Origin: Elysia chlorotica
Lineage: Eukaryota; Mollusca; Gastropoda; Plakobranchidae
Assembly (NCBI GenBank): GCA_003991915.1
Contig: RQTK01000313.1
Coordinates: 125,444 to 189,443, forward strand
DNA length: 64,000 nucleotides
Direction of reading: 5' to 3'
Below the pieces are notes generated by a model. The model made no database searches, was not told the DNA's origin, and saw only the letters and a program-made list of their open reading frames with translations. Position 1 is the stretch's first letter. Each line of letters begins with the position of its first letter. The translations under genes were made by a program, and so were the position numbers. Of this stretch, positions 11,820-22,989 are shown piece by piece.

Positions 11820-14800
11820 TAAAAATGGCATGTCTTTGAAATATATTGCCCTGCTAGCCCAGTGATAAATTATATATATTGGACCAACATTGCTCTTCTA
11901 GACTGTTTATATGACCAAAATCATTCAGCTTTTCATTTATTATTTTAAAGAAATGTGTAAAAGCTGATACATGATAAGCATTGCAAGCGTTTAAATTTAA
12001 CAAAATTGATATATTTGATTTAAGCGCCTCCAATCATTTACATCTACCTAATATTAATTCATTGATATGTCTTGGATTAAGCGAATGCTGGCACTTTAGT
12101 ATGAATTTCAACAGAAAGAAAATATAAAAGAGAAAGAAAAGAGAGAACCAACATCGGTATAAATTTCAACAGAAAGAAAATATAAAAAAGAAAGAAATGA
12201 GAGAACCAACATCAGTATAAATTTCAACAGAAAGAAAATATAAAAGAGAAAGAAAAGAGAGAACCAACATCAGTATAAATTTCAACAGAAAGAAAATATA
12301 AAAGAGAAAGAAATGAGAGAACCAACATCACTCAGTATGAATTTCAACAAAAAGGAAATATAAAAGAGAAAGAAATGAGAGGACCAACATCACTCAGTAT
12401 GAATTTCAACAGAAAGGAAATATAAAAAAAGAAAGAAATGACGGAACCAACATAAGTATAAATTTCAACAGAAAGGAAATATCACAACAACAAATAATAA
12501 AGAAATGAGAGAACCAACCTGCATGGCTACGGGATTCACCCTGGCCGAGTCCAGCAATCTCTGGATCTGCTTGCTGTTAAAGTTGCTCAGCCCGATGTCT
12601 TTAGTGAGTCCCATGTCTCGGCAGTCTTCTAGGGCCTGAGAGGTGACCAATTGAGCAGTTAAAAACTTTCCACTCGATAGGTAAACATCTACTTTAATTT
12701 TTTTATGAGCTTAAAAGAAAATCAATTCTTAATGGAAAAAATATGACTTTAAAAGATATGGTTTGTTTTCTAGGATTTACCTGTAAAGAAAACTAGAAAT
12801 TCATTCATATTTAGATGAAGAGTTCTGATTTTGACATTTACAATGATACATGAATTGATATAGTGATCAAATGGAATGCCCAACATGAAATGAACAAATT
12901 GTACATAGTTATGTACAAAAATATGAAAAACAATAATTTAAAACTGCTTTCTCCCCGAATAAGTCCCAAGTGAAAGAAAAAAAGGTACTATACCTGCCAG
13001 GTGTCTACAAAGTCTACATCAGAGTAAAGAGTCTTGCCATTTTCATCTTGAGGTAGAAGCTCACCACCTTCCTGCAGAAGTTATAAATACAACAATAAAA
13101 AAGTTGCGAAATCTACGACAAGTTGCAGTTCAATATAATCACAAGCAGAATGCATGTTACTCAAAAAGTACTTAAAATAAAGTTTTTGAGTGATGTTTCG
13201 CAGAAGTTATAAATACAACAATAAAAAAAGTTGCGAAATCTACGACAAGATGCAGTTCTATAGAATCACACGCAGAATGTATGTTACTTAAAAAGTACTT
13301 AAAATAAATTTTTAGAGTGATGTTTCGCAATTCAGGGAAATGTTTATGGCCAAATATTGCTACTGAGTTGAGGCAAATAAAGAAAAAAAGTTGCAAAATC
13401 TACAAGGCGCAGTTAAATATAATCACATGCAGAATGCATATTACTTAAAAAGTACTTAAAATAAAGTTTTAGAGTGTGTTTCTCAATTCAGGGAATTATT
13501 TACAGCCCAAATAATGCTACTGAGTTGATGGCAGAAAGTTTAGGACAAAACAGTGAAGTATTTAAATAAGATAAGTTATTATTTACAGTCTTTAATTACG
13601 AGGACCCAGTTTTCTGACAAGTTAACATTCCTTCACATTTCCAAATATTTTTTGTTATGTTGTTCAGCTATTTGCTGATTGTTATATAAAATTCTCTCTC
13701 CTCTTCAGTTCTGTGCAGACCAAATTACTAAAAATTAATATTTCTTTTTTTTTTCTTTTTTTTTATCTCCATAGCAGGTCTTAGGTAGGTTAAAATATCC
13801 TTAAAAAATGCCTGGCCAAAAAATTGCTAATGGAATAGGCTATGAATTTTCAAAGGGTGAAAGATAAAACATTCACTCACAGATAAGCTGCCCTGTAAGA
13901 GAACAGAAAGAAATAGAAAGATAACCCATTAATGATTACCTTGTAAGCCATTGGCCAGTGTATGAGATAGAGATCCAGATACTCCAGGCCTAGATCATCT
14001 AGTGTCTTTTTTAAGCTTGGCAACACTAGATCAGGTCTGTGGCAGGTATTCCATAACTGTGGAAAAAAAGCATACCATACATGATGATGTTCGTGTTATT
14101 TGATTTATGAAAAAAGTAATTGTACCGTCACCCATTTCCCATCTGCTTGTTTGGAAAAAAATCAAATAAAAATGATGAAATCACAAGACAATGATTATGT
14201 AAAATTAATGTCATCAGAGTTATGGAAAAAATGAATAGTAAGCTCCCCCACTTCCCATCCATATGACTAATGTTGTGATGGCAACGGTGGTGATGATACC
14301 TGCTTGTTTTGAGAAAAAAAACACACACTACAAATACTTATGTTTCAAAATTAAAGGTAATTTGAAATGATGAATGTAATGATTACAATAAGGAATAATC
14401 TGTTTGGCTGTCCCTAAACAAAAATATTTTTTTTAATTTTTCCCATACTGTGGCGATCATAAGTGAAGTCCTTGCTTTAAAAAACTCAGATAAAAAGCAC
14501 ACACACACACACTCATATTTCAAAACCTAAGAAAAATTTCAATAAAACGATAACAATAAGAAACACAAGCTACTTTTCTTGTCCCTAAACAAACAAAACA
14601 TGAAAAGCGTGAAAAATAAAAAAATTGTTACCTTGCTCACGACAAAAAGATCCTGTCTTTTGACGACTCCCTCAACAATGAGCTCTTTGAGAGCGTGTCC
14701 TACGGCCCGCTCGTTCCTGTAGATGGCAGCACAGTCGATGTGCCTGTAGCCGGCACGCACAGCCGCCTTCACTGCAAGGATCACCTCATCCTCACCCTGG

Positions 14801-15579
14801 GTTTAGAAAGTAAACATTAGTGATACCAACTCATCGTTATCTTTTTTTTCTTGGACATTTTCACGTAAAGCCGCGCAGCATATTAAATCATAAAACATGG
14901 CTCTTTCACATACTTTTACTGAACACTGACTTGAAGTTTACAGAAAATTGGCACCACTTAAATATAGATTTAAATAAATTATCAACTCATAAAACATAGC
15001 CCGTTCACATATCTTTACTCAACTCCTACCTGCAAAATTTTATTTATGCTGGAAATCATTAAGTTTACAGAAAATTTGCATCATTTCAATATAGATTTAA
15101 ATTTACAGTGGGTTCCACAGAAGAATAATCCTCTTGCGGACAGCCTAAAAGTAAAAGATTGATCAATCACATTTATAAATATTAAAGAGAGACTAAAGTC
15201 AAAAAGAGAATCAGTGTCTCTTAAAGGTGTATACATCCTAAACAAGACTTATTTTAAAGTGAAGTCGACTGTATCTTCAAAAAGATGATAAATTCTCACC
15301 GATCTGCAAGTTCTCAAGATTTGAAGAAAATGATACACAGACACAAAACTACTCAAATTTGAAGAAGAGGATTGGCTATGAGAGGAAAAGCATGAGAAAA
15401 CAGGACTTCTAATACTGTAATATTTTTTTCTTCAAAATCATATCTGTCCTTTGACATAAAATTTTAGGTCTTTTTTTTTTTTGGTTGTAAGTTACCTGCA
15501 ATGGTGTGTACGTTCCCAGACCAATGACAGGAAAACGAGCTCCACTTGAGAGCGTTACGTATTCTGTTGCCGCACTCAT
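6525..15579 (-). CDS. Aldo-keto reductase, AKR1 (aldose reductase-like) family, complete, 10 coding exons
   Basis: NADPH-dependent carbonyl reductase of the cytosolic AKR1 type. Coding exons in order: 15496-15579, 14632-14796, 13940-14056, 12994-13071, 12519-12635, 11445-11548, 10771-10846, 9802-9885, 7745-7827, 6525-6567. All have AG acceptors and GT donors and join in one frame to 316 residues, the usual family length. Catalytic tetrad: Asp49 and Tyr54 in [14 protein letters not shown], Lys83 at the end of FVVSK, His116 in LIHWPM. The cofactor region GLSNFN and the C-terminal [13 protein letters not shown] (2'-phosphate-binding type) are present, as is the ending [10 protein letters not shown]. 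The ATG at 15579 is preceded by an AG acceptor at 15612, implying a non-coding first exon upstream. Within AKR1 the substrate (aldose, alcohol dehydrogenase-like or anhydrofructose reductase) cannot be assigned. The introns hold a mariner, a Tigger-type MITE and several minisatellites. Confidence 0.95.
6638..6913. mobile_element. Long imperfect palindrome, possible foldback MITE
   Basis: Left arm 6638-6765 is the reverse complement of right arm 6781-6913, with an AT-rich centre. Matching landmarks are AACACAACACATAA near 6640 against TTATGTGTTGTGTT near 6899, and TTGTCATCATAATCAATAA against TTATTGATTATGATGACAA. A third, direct-orientation piece of the arm lies at 6597-6640. No TSD is clear. 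It lies in the last AKR intron. Confidence 0.7.
8088..8210 (+). repeat. Direct repeat flanking mariner, left copy
   Basis: About 120 bp starting GCCATTACAACTTTTGACAT, matched by 9654-9772 on the far side of the mariner with scattered substitutions. It is far longer than a 2-bp mariner target duplication, so it reflects a separate local duplication in the AKR intron. Confidence 0.85.
8213..9618 (+). mobile_element. Mariner element with 460-bp inverted arms (foldback-type, decayed)
   Basis: Flanked by TA on both sides (8211-8212, 9619-9620). Termini are CGAGGGCAGGCTGATAAATA and its complement. The terminal inversion runs well beyond normal TIRs. Bases 8213-8671 are the near-perfect reverse complement of 9160-9618, which includes the 3' third of the transposase gene. 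One difference seen is at about 8246 (G) against its partner. The normal 5' end, encoding the first DNA-binding helices, is therefore missing and replaced by an inverted copy of the 3' end. The element lies in an AKR intron between the exons at 9802 and 7827. Confidence 0.9.
8672..9504 (+). pseudogene. Mariner (DD34D) transposase remnant
   Basis: Starts mid-protein at [14 protein letters not shown], continues through a helix-turn-helix ([18 protein letters not shown]) and the WVPRQLT linker, and reaches the first catalytic Asp in [16 protein letters not shown] frameshift near 8971-8981 moves the rest into another frame, which ends at the TGA at 9502-9504. There the second Asp is in IQHDNARPH and the third in [14 protein letters not shown], with 34 residues between, the mariner DD34D spacing. 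The N-terminal part is absent and the frame is broken, so no active enzyme is made from this copy. The intact ends could still be mobilised by an enzyme supplied elsewhere. Confidence 0.92.
9654..9772 (+). repeat. Direct repeat flanking mariner, right copy
   Basis: Partner of 8088-8210. It ends 30 bp from the donor of AKR exon 9802-9885. See the left copy for the match. Confidence 0.85.
10211..10628 (+). mobile_element. Tigger/pogo-type MITE, copy 1
   Basis: 418 bp with CAGTGGAAACCTCATAATTC at the left and a matching GAATTT..ATGAGGTTTACACTG arrangement at the right, flanked by TA on both sides. The CAGTG-aaCCTC-ATAATTC terminus is typical of pogo/Tigger elements. No transposase coding is present. 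It lies in an AKR intron. A second, inverted copy is at 48849-49275. Confidence 0.8.
11741..11819. repeat. (AAT)n microsatellite
   Basis: About 26 uninterrupted AAT units in an AKR intron, preceded by a degenerate ATA/GAT stretch. Confidence 0.95.
12099..12518. repeat. About 59-bp minisatellite abutting an AKR splice donor
   Basis: Seven imperfect units, each containing ATTTCAACAGAAAG, AAATATAAAAGAGAAAG and GAGAGAACCAACAT. On the gene strand the repeated sequence GTTGGTTCTCTCATTTC is exactly what follows the last coding base (12519) of the exon. The native donor is therefore the start of the first unit and donor-like copies recur through the array. Confidence 0.85.
13072..13490. repeat. About 127-bp tandem repeat abutting an AKR splice acceptor
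   Basis: Three diverged units (about 13072-13198, 13199-13325, 13380-13490) containing CAGAAGTTATAAATACAACA, AAGTTGCGAAATCTAC and AAAGTACTTAAAATAAA. The first unit begins at the acceptor of exon 12994-13071. In the second unit the matching AG is changed (CTGCAG to CTGCG). Confidence 0.8.
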
Positions 15580-15611
15580 GGTTGTATGTTGAAAAAACGT
15601 CTTTTAAGAAT

Positions 15612-16395
15612 CTGGAAAAAAAGGTTAAACGTAACAAATTGTATCACAATAATTAAATAAGTTGGAGTAAAAAAAACAACCACTAAACTACACTAAAGAC
15701 TATGTCTGCGGCATTCAACTTTTTTTTTCAAAAGTGAAGTACAGCAGAGTATTAAACATAAAAATTTATAATAAATATTGACATGTCTTTTTATTCATCT
15801 AATATTAAAGTCACTGATATCAATAGAAGATAATTTATCCTGTGTCGCTCTTATTTTTATATATTTTTTGTCCAGCCTGATTTTACTGAAGCCCTGTGCA
15901 GAAACTAGTAAAATTATTTTCTTTTTTAATTTACAAATGAACCTACTCACTTATAAAAAACCGAACACACACTGACGTCTTGAATATTAGGGGCCTACAA
16001 TACTGACAAGAGCTGAGAATCAGAATGTGTACAGTCACTTCGAAAGTTGGTCAGACGCAAACCAGCACAACCCACTTCAGAAATAGATTATGGGTCATAA
16101 GCGCAACGTTGCAGAAGCTTACAACTTGGCCTTAGAAGCATTCTTATTCGCAAATTTGAAGGCCAGTTCTAAGCTTGTAAGATTGTGCTTATGGCCCCAT
16201 GTGTGTATGATTGTGTGTAGGCCTATACAGTGCACTCTATCCAGAGATAACAGAAATCTATGTCATGCTTGGCTTATCTTTGGTAACGCACTGAGCAGTT
16301 CATATATATGGAACACACCAGTGTCAAAAGGGGTAGGATTATTCCCAGCTTTCTATGAAGGTTACGAATTAGTTTAGTTGTAATTTCCAATCCAC
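15612..16395. other. Region upstream of AKR coding start
   Basis: Presumably contains the AKR non-coding first exon and promoter, since an acceptor at 15612 joins leader sequence to the coding exon. I could not place the leader exon or a promoter motif. The open frame 16090-16377 has no recognisable domain and is probably chance. Confidence 0.5.
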
Positions 16396-16648
16396 GGGGG
16401 GGCGGTGGTCTAGGGGTAGAACATCGGCTTCCGACGCAAAAGGTCCCGAGTTCGAATCCTGGCTGTTGCGTTCCCTACTGGTTGGGTCGGTGTCAGTATA
16501 ATGTGACCGTTGAGACAGGAGTCATGGTATCCCCGCCCTGTCTCGTGTGTGGCAGCACATACAATTGTCAGACGTCCGTCTTGGGGCCCGTCCACAATAT
16601 AGCCTATATAGTGCTGCTGTTGGACGTTAAACCAACCCAACCAACCAA
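16396..16648 (+). mobile_element. tRNA-headed SINE, near full length
   Basis: Head GGCGGTGGTCTAGGGGTAGA (A-box region), anticodon-loop-like GGCTTCCGACG and B box GAGTTCGAATCC resemble a tRNA, possibly Gly. Then follows the body, with TGGTTGGGTCGGTGTCAGT and TGTCTCGTGTGTGGCAGCAC, and the tail GTTGGACGTTAAACCAACC followed by AACC repeats. Confidence 0.93.
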
Positions 16649-17769
16649 TCCAATCCACATTTATTGAAAATCTCATGTCTGATCTTAATATTGTAACATT
16701 AATCTGATGACCCATCCACACTACAATTAAATGAATACAGCACATATTTTTGGACGCATGGTGGCAGGAAACTACACTAAATGGGAAGAAAAAATGCAAT
16801 TAACCTTTTCTGTCATAGCGTAGTTTATAAAATAAAAACTCTTCCATCTTTAAAATTGAAAGACATTTAATTTGTTTTTATTATAATTATTCTGTCACTG
16901 TTTCTTTCTTTTTTTTTTAACTTTAAAAGCACTCTATCTTTTATAATTGTGTAACTATTGACTTTTTGGCACAGGTTAGAGACCACAAAACTCAAGGAGT
17001 GCCGACTTTTTAATGTGCTATGCATTCATACGTTTTTCCCCTCACTATTATTAATGGTACTCATAGTAAAAACTGACATGTAGAGAATGCATCTTTTACA
17101 GGACAATCTTGAAATAAAATTTGATTATAATATAGGCCTAAAGATTACATAGATCTAGATCTGGACCAAACTTATAATTTAATTCTAAATTTGAATCCGT
17201 GAAATCCTCATTATTGCAAATTAAATGAAGAGAGAGACAGAGAGTCAGAGACAGAGAGAGTGAGAAAAAGAAAGAGAGAGGAATAGACAGACAGACAGAC
17301 AGAAACAGGGGGAGAGAAAGAGACAAAAAGACAGGCAGACAGAAACTGAGAGAGGGAGAGGAAGAAACAGATAGATAGAAACAGACCTGTCAGGGAGAGA
17401 GTGAGAGACAGACAGACAGACAGACAGACAGAGACAGAAGCAGAAACAGTTTTAATCCCACCTCATAGGTACCGGTATATTTATTTTCATTGTATTTTTT
17501 TTTTAAGGACAACAATCGAGACTATACCATTTTAATTTTCTCAGTGTGACGTATACATAGTCTGTTTCACATTCACTGCGCTATTGTAGCGTTGCCTACT
17601 TTCCCATTGTATTTACGCTCAGTCCTTTATAATTAGGGCCTATTATATTTCTCAATGGAAATAACCTTACCAAGTCACCAACAACTAAAAAAAACAACTG
17701 AAAATCAGTAATAAGTTAAAGATTAAACCATAAACATTCCTGTTGTTGAGTTGTTGTTTGATTGTTTGA
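16649..17769. other. Intergenic, no gene; degenerate GA/CAGA repeats at 17220-17450
   Basis: AT-rich sequence without supported coding. From 17220 to 17450 lies an impure GAGA and CAGA-rich stretch including a CAGACAGACAGACAGA run near 17410. Confidence 0.6.
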
Positions 17770-17908
17770 TTGGTTTCATGTCCACCATCATCACTATAAA
17801 GGGCATATTGTAGACAGGCCCCAAGACTGACGTCTGGCAATTTTATGTGCTGCCACACACGAGACAGGGCGGGGATACCATGACTCCTGTCTCAGCCGGT
17901 CTCATTAA
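17770..17908 (-). mobile_element. SINE fragment, reverse, head missing
   Basis: Holds tail and body (GGCCCCAAGACTGACGTCTG, GACAGGGCGGGGATACC) but stops at CTCAGCCGGTCTCATTA, before the tRNA-like head. Confidence 0.85.
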
Positions 17909-18490
17909 ACGGCCATAAACATTCATCATGGCTAAAGGCCAAATCATGTTAAAATACGAAACGAATCTCTACCATACTTTTCTATTTCATTGAAAGGGGC
18001 GTTTGAAACATGATAAACAACAGACCTGATGTAATGTATACGGGTAAGTGATTTGCTGCTCCTAAATTCTAAGAAAAAGGAAAAAGGACTACGGTAAATA
18101 GATCTAGTTATTGTTCTTGTCTCGTTAAAAGAAAGCCATATTTGGCACGCTGACATCATTGTCACGAACTAGATGGTCTGTCCGACACGATGTAACAATA
18201 ACATTAAAATACAACTAAAAGATTACATCATTGCTCCTTGACATCTCTCGTGAGATGAAAGAAAATCCCACAAAGTTATCATTGAACAACAACGTTCGTT
18301 ATCATTACAGAAGGAGATAAACAACAAATTATGTTGAATTTGCTGTGCTGTGTGTGGGTTTTTTTGTGGGTTTTTTTTTAAGAACAGTTCTAGCACGCTT
18401 TAATACTGTCAATAAAACACTTGAGAAACCATCTCTCACTCTGGGAGTCGTACACAAGTTGTACTATTCCCTATCTGTTTCCTTAACAGG
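17909..18490. other. Intergenic, nothing recognised
   Basis: Unique AT-rich sequence between two SINEs. No open frame with a domain and no structured RNA seen. Confidence 0.5.
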
Positions 18491-18493
18491 ACC

Positions 18494-18715
18494 ACGAGGG
18501 GGGGGGGGGGTAGAACATCGGCTTCTGACGCAAAAGGTCCGGATTCGAACATTGGTGATTGCGCTCCCTACTGGTTGTGTCGCTGTCAGTTTAATGTGAC
18601 AGGCTGAGATAGGAGTCATGGTATCCCCAAAATTGTCAGACGTCAGTCTCGGAGCCCGTCCACAATGTAACCTACTTAGTGTTGATGTTGGACGTTAAAC
18701 AAACCCAACAACAAC
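18494..18715 (+). mobile_element. tRNA-headed SINE
   Basis: Starts in a poly-G run, then TAGAACATCGGCTTCTGACG and a B box altered to GGATTCGAACATT. The body lacks the CGCCCTGTCTCGTGTGTGGC segment (internal deletion near 18630). Tail GTTGGACGTTAAAC is intact. Confidence 0.85.
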
Positions 18716-20469
18716 AGGACATCGGGACGATTTCAAGCGAATCGAACAACCAGCCTGTCTCCGAATAGACTTCCTGCCAGTACAACGCATTGCAAAGAGG
18801 AATGAAGAACTCTAATTTAGAGCAATAATTATTTTATGACTAGAACATTTAAATTTCTCATATTAAGGGCTGCATAAATTATATAGTGACTGGTGAGTGG
18901 ATAAGTAGGGCCTACCTCAAATTCTGATCAATGCTTGGTAGGTTCTTCAGGTTGTATTCAATAATTGCTATTTACAGCATTGGAAAAAATAATCAACAAC
19001 AACATGAGACTGAAACAGCTTCGATTCTCAAGGACTAAGTCTTTCACACATCCCCCCACCCCCTACCACCGTCTTTTTTTCTTATTTTAAAAATGTTTTC
19101 GACGAGGTAGTGGCGAATAAGCGTTGGTTGCTTGGTTGTTATGCAACGCCTCTGATTGTTAAAATAAAAGTCCTTAACGATACAGAGCCGAGACCTTCGT
19201 AAGTGGGGAGGCACTGGTGAAAACAGTTTTTTTTATTAATCCCTCAAAGGAAACAGAGACTGGAGGAATAGTAAAAAAGAGTGAAAAAAGACAGAAAAGA
19301 GAGAAAGAGAGGGAGGGAGAAAGGGATAGAGAGATGGACCGTATACAACTACAAGAAAGAAAGACAGTATGAACAGTTACACAACGACAATAGAAACACC
19401 AATTATTGCTTTCATCATAACAGCTGATAACAAAAAGAAATTGAGGGCCATGATCGCCGATATCTATTAGAGATCTTGCACAAAAAAATAACAATATTGT
19501 TTAAGAATAATAATTATGACTGCTGCTTTTGTATAACATTGAAAAAAATACTACAGGTTTAAAAAATGCGTGCAAATAATAATGCCTAAGGCAAAACTCT
19601 TCAGGTTTACCAGTGATTTGTTGTTGAGACTGCGCAGTCGAGAGGCAGCTCAGATCATAGAGGGAAAGACAAGTTGTGCTCAGTGATTTGTCACTACGTT
19701 GGATAATGTAAACAAAAGGGGAACTATTTAATTCAATAATCTATTGTCGAGAGTTACAGATCTTTCTCTAAAGGGGGCAAATTGCGAAATTTCTATTTTT
19801 TCTTTTGAAAATTCAAAAATCAAAATATGCTTTGTATTATATTTTGAAAAACATTTTATTAATTAAGAACTAAATAATAAGTGTCATTGTAACAGTGACT
19901 CCAGTAGTCCTGACCTGTACAAATTTAATGTTAATAACTAGAATATAGTATTATTCATAACATGTAAACCGCATTGACAAAGATACATGTTTGTGGGTGG
20001 TACTTATAAGACTCACGTTAGTTCAAGGTCGCTTGGCAACGCAAGTTCGCCTTGAACTGGCTCCGATCCCTAACGGTGTTAAGGCCCGTAAAACGGCCAA
20101 GGTCCGCATGCTATTACGATACGCGCCTCATCGTAATGTATTCCTTGGGTATGATGTGGTTCCTCCCATAATACACCGGCTCACATTGGTGATCGAAAGT
20201 TGGCAGGGAAGCTTTGTCGGAAGGTGTGTGATAAGCGCACAGTCCTCAGAGGTACAGGCGTTAGGTACTTCGTCAATGTGGTGTGGTGGTTCGCGCGACC
20301 ATGAGAGGGCCTGTATATCTCTATATATGCGTGGCGAGTATCATGGGCGGTAAGCTGCACCCCCTGCTTGTTTTTTGGATTATCTCCCTTTATACAGAGT
20401 TATTTCCCTTTGAATATCGAAGGACGTAACCCTTTTATAAACGACAAGATTTCACTTTTTTATTTATTT
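18716..20469. other. Intergenic; includes unidentified GC-richer block at about 19991-20360
   Basis: Mostly AT-rich with no gene. From about 19991 to 20360 base composition shifts to more GC, with an open frame of 120 codons on the plus strand that matches no family I know. The block carries short inverted repeats such as GTTCAAGG..CCTTGAAC near 20020-20060 and may be part of an unidentified repeat. It ends shortly before the assembly gap. Confidence 0.4.
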
Positions 20470-21414
20470 NNNNNNNNNNNNNNNNNNNNNNNNNNNNNNN
20501 NNNNNNNNNNNNNNNNNNNNNNNNNNNNNNNNNNNNNNNNNNNNNNNNNNNNNNNNNNNNNNNNNNNNNNNNNNNNNNNNNNNNNNNNNNNNNNNNNNNN
20601 NNNNNNNNNNNNNNNNNNNNNNNNNNNNNNNNNNNNNNNNNNNNNNNNNNNNNNNNNNNNNNNNNNNNNNNNNNNNNNNNNNNNNNNNNNNNNNNNNNNN
20701 NNNNNNNNNNNNNNNNNNNNNNNNNNNNNNNNNNNNNNNNNNNNNNNNNNNNNNNNNNNNNNNNNNNNNNNNNNNNNNNNNNNNNNNNNNNNNNNNNNNN
20801 NNNNNNNNNNNNNNNNNNNNNNNNNNNNNNNNNNNNNNNNNNNNNNNNNNNNNNNNNNNNNNNNNNNNNNNNNNNNNNNNNNNNNNNNNNNNNNNNNNNN
20901 NNNNNNNNNNNNNNNNNNNNNNNNNNNNNNNNNNNNNNNNNNNNNNNNNNNNNNNNNNNNNNNNNNNNNNNNNNNNNNNNNNNNNNNNNNNNNNNNNNNN
21001 NNNNNNNNNNNNNNNNNNNNNNNNNNNNNNNNNNNNNNNNNNNNNNNNNNNNNNNNNNNNNNNNNNNNNNNNNNNNNNNNNNNNNNNNNNNNNNNNNNNN
21101 NNNNNNNNNNNNNNNNNNNNNNNNNNNNNNNNNNNNNNNNNNNNNNNNNNNNNNNNNNNNNNNNNNNNNNNNNNNNNNNNNNNNNNNNNNNNNNNNNNNN
21201 NNNNNNNNNNNNNNNNNNNNNNNNNNNNNNNNNNNNNNNNNNNNNNNNNNNNNNNNNNNNNNNNNNNNNNNNNNNNNNNNNNNNNNNNNNNNNNNNNNNN
21301 NNNNNNNNNNNNNNNNNNNNNNNNNNNNNNNNNNNNNNNNNNNNNNNNNNNNNNNNNNNNNNNNNNNNNNNNNNNNNNNNNNNNNNNNNNNNNNNNNNNN
21401 NNNNNNNNNNNNNN
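20470..21414. other. Assembly gap (945 N)
   Basis: Continuous run of N. The right edge enters directly into a long (GA)n tract, so the gap was probably caused by the microsatellite. Translations across it are meaningless. Confidence 1.
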
Positions 21415-21582
<168 letters not shown>

Positions 21583-21908
21583 GACACACAACTCTCCAAT
21601 TCTCCATATAAGTATGATCACTAAGCCTGTGATCGAAGTAAAGATCCAGTATTTTGTTGTAACAAAACGGACATTCTGTTTTGGTGGATACTTTGTTTTC
21701 AATGTTTACAACGACTTAAAGAAAGAATCTACCTAAATCGCTTGAGGCTTTCTAAAACAACAAGCAAGAGTCACCGAAGTAAACAAACATTTGTATTTAC
21801 TTCGAATATACAACGAATTGTATTCAGAGTCCAAGTGAATCGTACCATTAAACTTGTAGCGACTGAACGATCATGTCTCATTGTTGCAGTGTAGGCTTAG
21901 GCTAAACA

Positions 21909-22170
21909 GGGGGGCGCGGTGGTCCTGGGGTAGAACATTCGGCTTCCGACGCAAAAGGTCCGGGTTCGAGCCCTGGCTATTGCACTCCCTACTGGTTGGG
22001 TCCGGTGTCAGTTTAATTAATGTGAACGGCTGAGACAGAAGTCATCCCTGCCTTGTCATGTGTGGGGCAGCACATGAAATTGTCAGACGTTAATATTGGG
22101 GTCCGTCCACAATATAGTCTATATAGTGCTGATGTTGGACGTTAAACTAACTTATCAACTCAACTCAACA
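21909..22170 (+). mobile_element. tRNA-headed SINE, near full length
   Basis: Head GGGGCGCGGTGGTCCTGGGG, intact B box GGGTTCGAGCCC, body and tail GTTGGACGTTAAACTAAC followed by a CAACTCAACTCAAC stretch. A one-base insertion near 21939 (ACATTCGG) and a 4-bp AATT duplication near 22017 distinguish this copy. Confidence 0.92.
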
Positions 22171-22300
22171 TTAAGCTAAACAAAAAAATTAATTTCTGAG
22201 TAGCAATCTGAACTAACTATGGCAATGGCTTGTTACTGTTAGACATAGAGATCACTGTTACTCCTACAGTGTATTACGCTGAAATGTGTTCACTCCAAGT

Positions 22301-22380
22301 CCAAGGACTACTAAATGAATAAAGTAGTCCTTGGTTCACTCCAAGTCCAAGGACTACTAAATGAATAAAGTAGTCCTTGG
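22301..22380. repeat. Two tandem 34-bp hairpins
   Basis: Each 34-bp block is a perfect stem-loop: CCAAGGACTACT, a 10-base AAATGAATAA loop, then AGTAGTCCTTGG. Copies at 22301-22334 and 22347-22380 are identical, as is the TTCACTCCAAGT spacer, giving a 46-bp unit. Confidence 0.9.
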
Positions 22381-22940
22381 TTCACTCCAATCATTTCGGC
22401 GACTTGGCCTGTTTTTTATTGAAAGCCTTCATTTAGTTAAATAATTATTAAGATCTGCATAACATGTAATAGTAGACACATTTTGGCCAGCTTACATTGT
22501 TGTTGTGTACGCTGAGTAGGTTTAACACGCAAACAAAAAAAAAAACAAACAAAAAACAAACTCTCCCAGTACAATCTGTTCTAACTATACTAATACTTTA
22601 ATAGAGTTAGAATAGTGTTACATTTATTACGCCGAGATGTGTTCAGATGCGATCAATTCTGTGGCTTCTACTGTCTTTGTCCTGTGCCTAAGAATGCCTC
22701 GTCTGGGCATACTAAGAACAGGTTATTATTGTTTGCGAGAATTCTGGTGGACGGAAAGAATGTGTTAAACTGTACTTTAAATATTTTGCACGTACCACGA
22801 CACATGAAAGAGACACGGCAGACTTTAACAATAACATACCGAGAAGTTTTCACCTATACAGGGAATAGGCACCATAAACTAAAATAATCAAGTTAGGGCC
22901 CCTACAGAGAGCCACCGAACACATTTCGGCGTGTATGTGA
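22381..22940. other. Intergenic; open frame 22615-22887 unassigned
   Basis: A 90-codon plus-strand open frame is present, but it has no domain, no splice context and no recognised homolog. I do not call it a gene. Confidence 0.4.
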
Positions 22941-22989
22941 TAAAGGGGGGGGGGGGGGGGGCCGGGGGGGGAAAGGAGGAGGGTAGACG

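Noticed and set aside
16090..16377. 95-codon open frame upstream of AKR
   Set aside because: No domain, no splice context; likely leader or promoter DNA of the AKR gene on the other strand.
16416..16470. Functional tRNA genes at SINE heads
   Set aside because: The A- and B-box regions are tRNA-like, but the stems do not pair well by eye and each head is joined to a SINE body.
16410..16799. 129-codon minus-strand open frame
   Set aside because: Antisense of a SINE; similar SINE-derived frames occur at 22850, 52021, 61849 and 63036.
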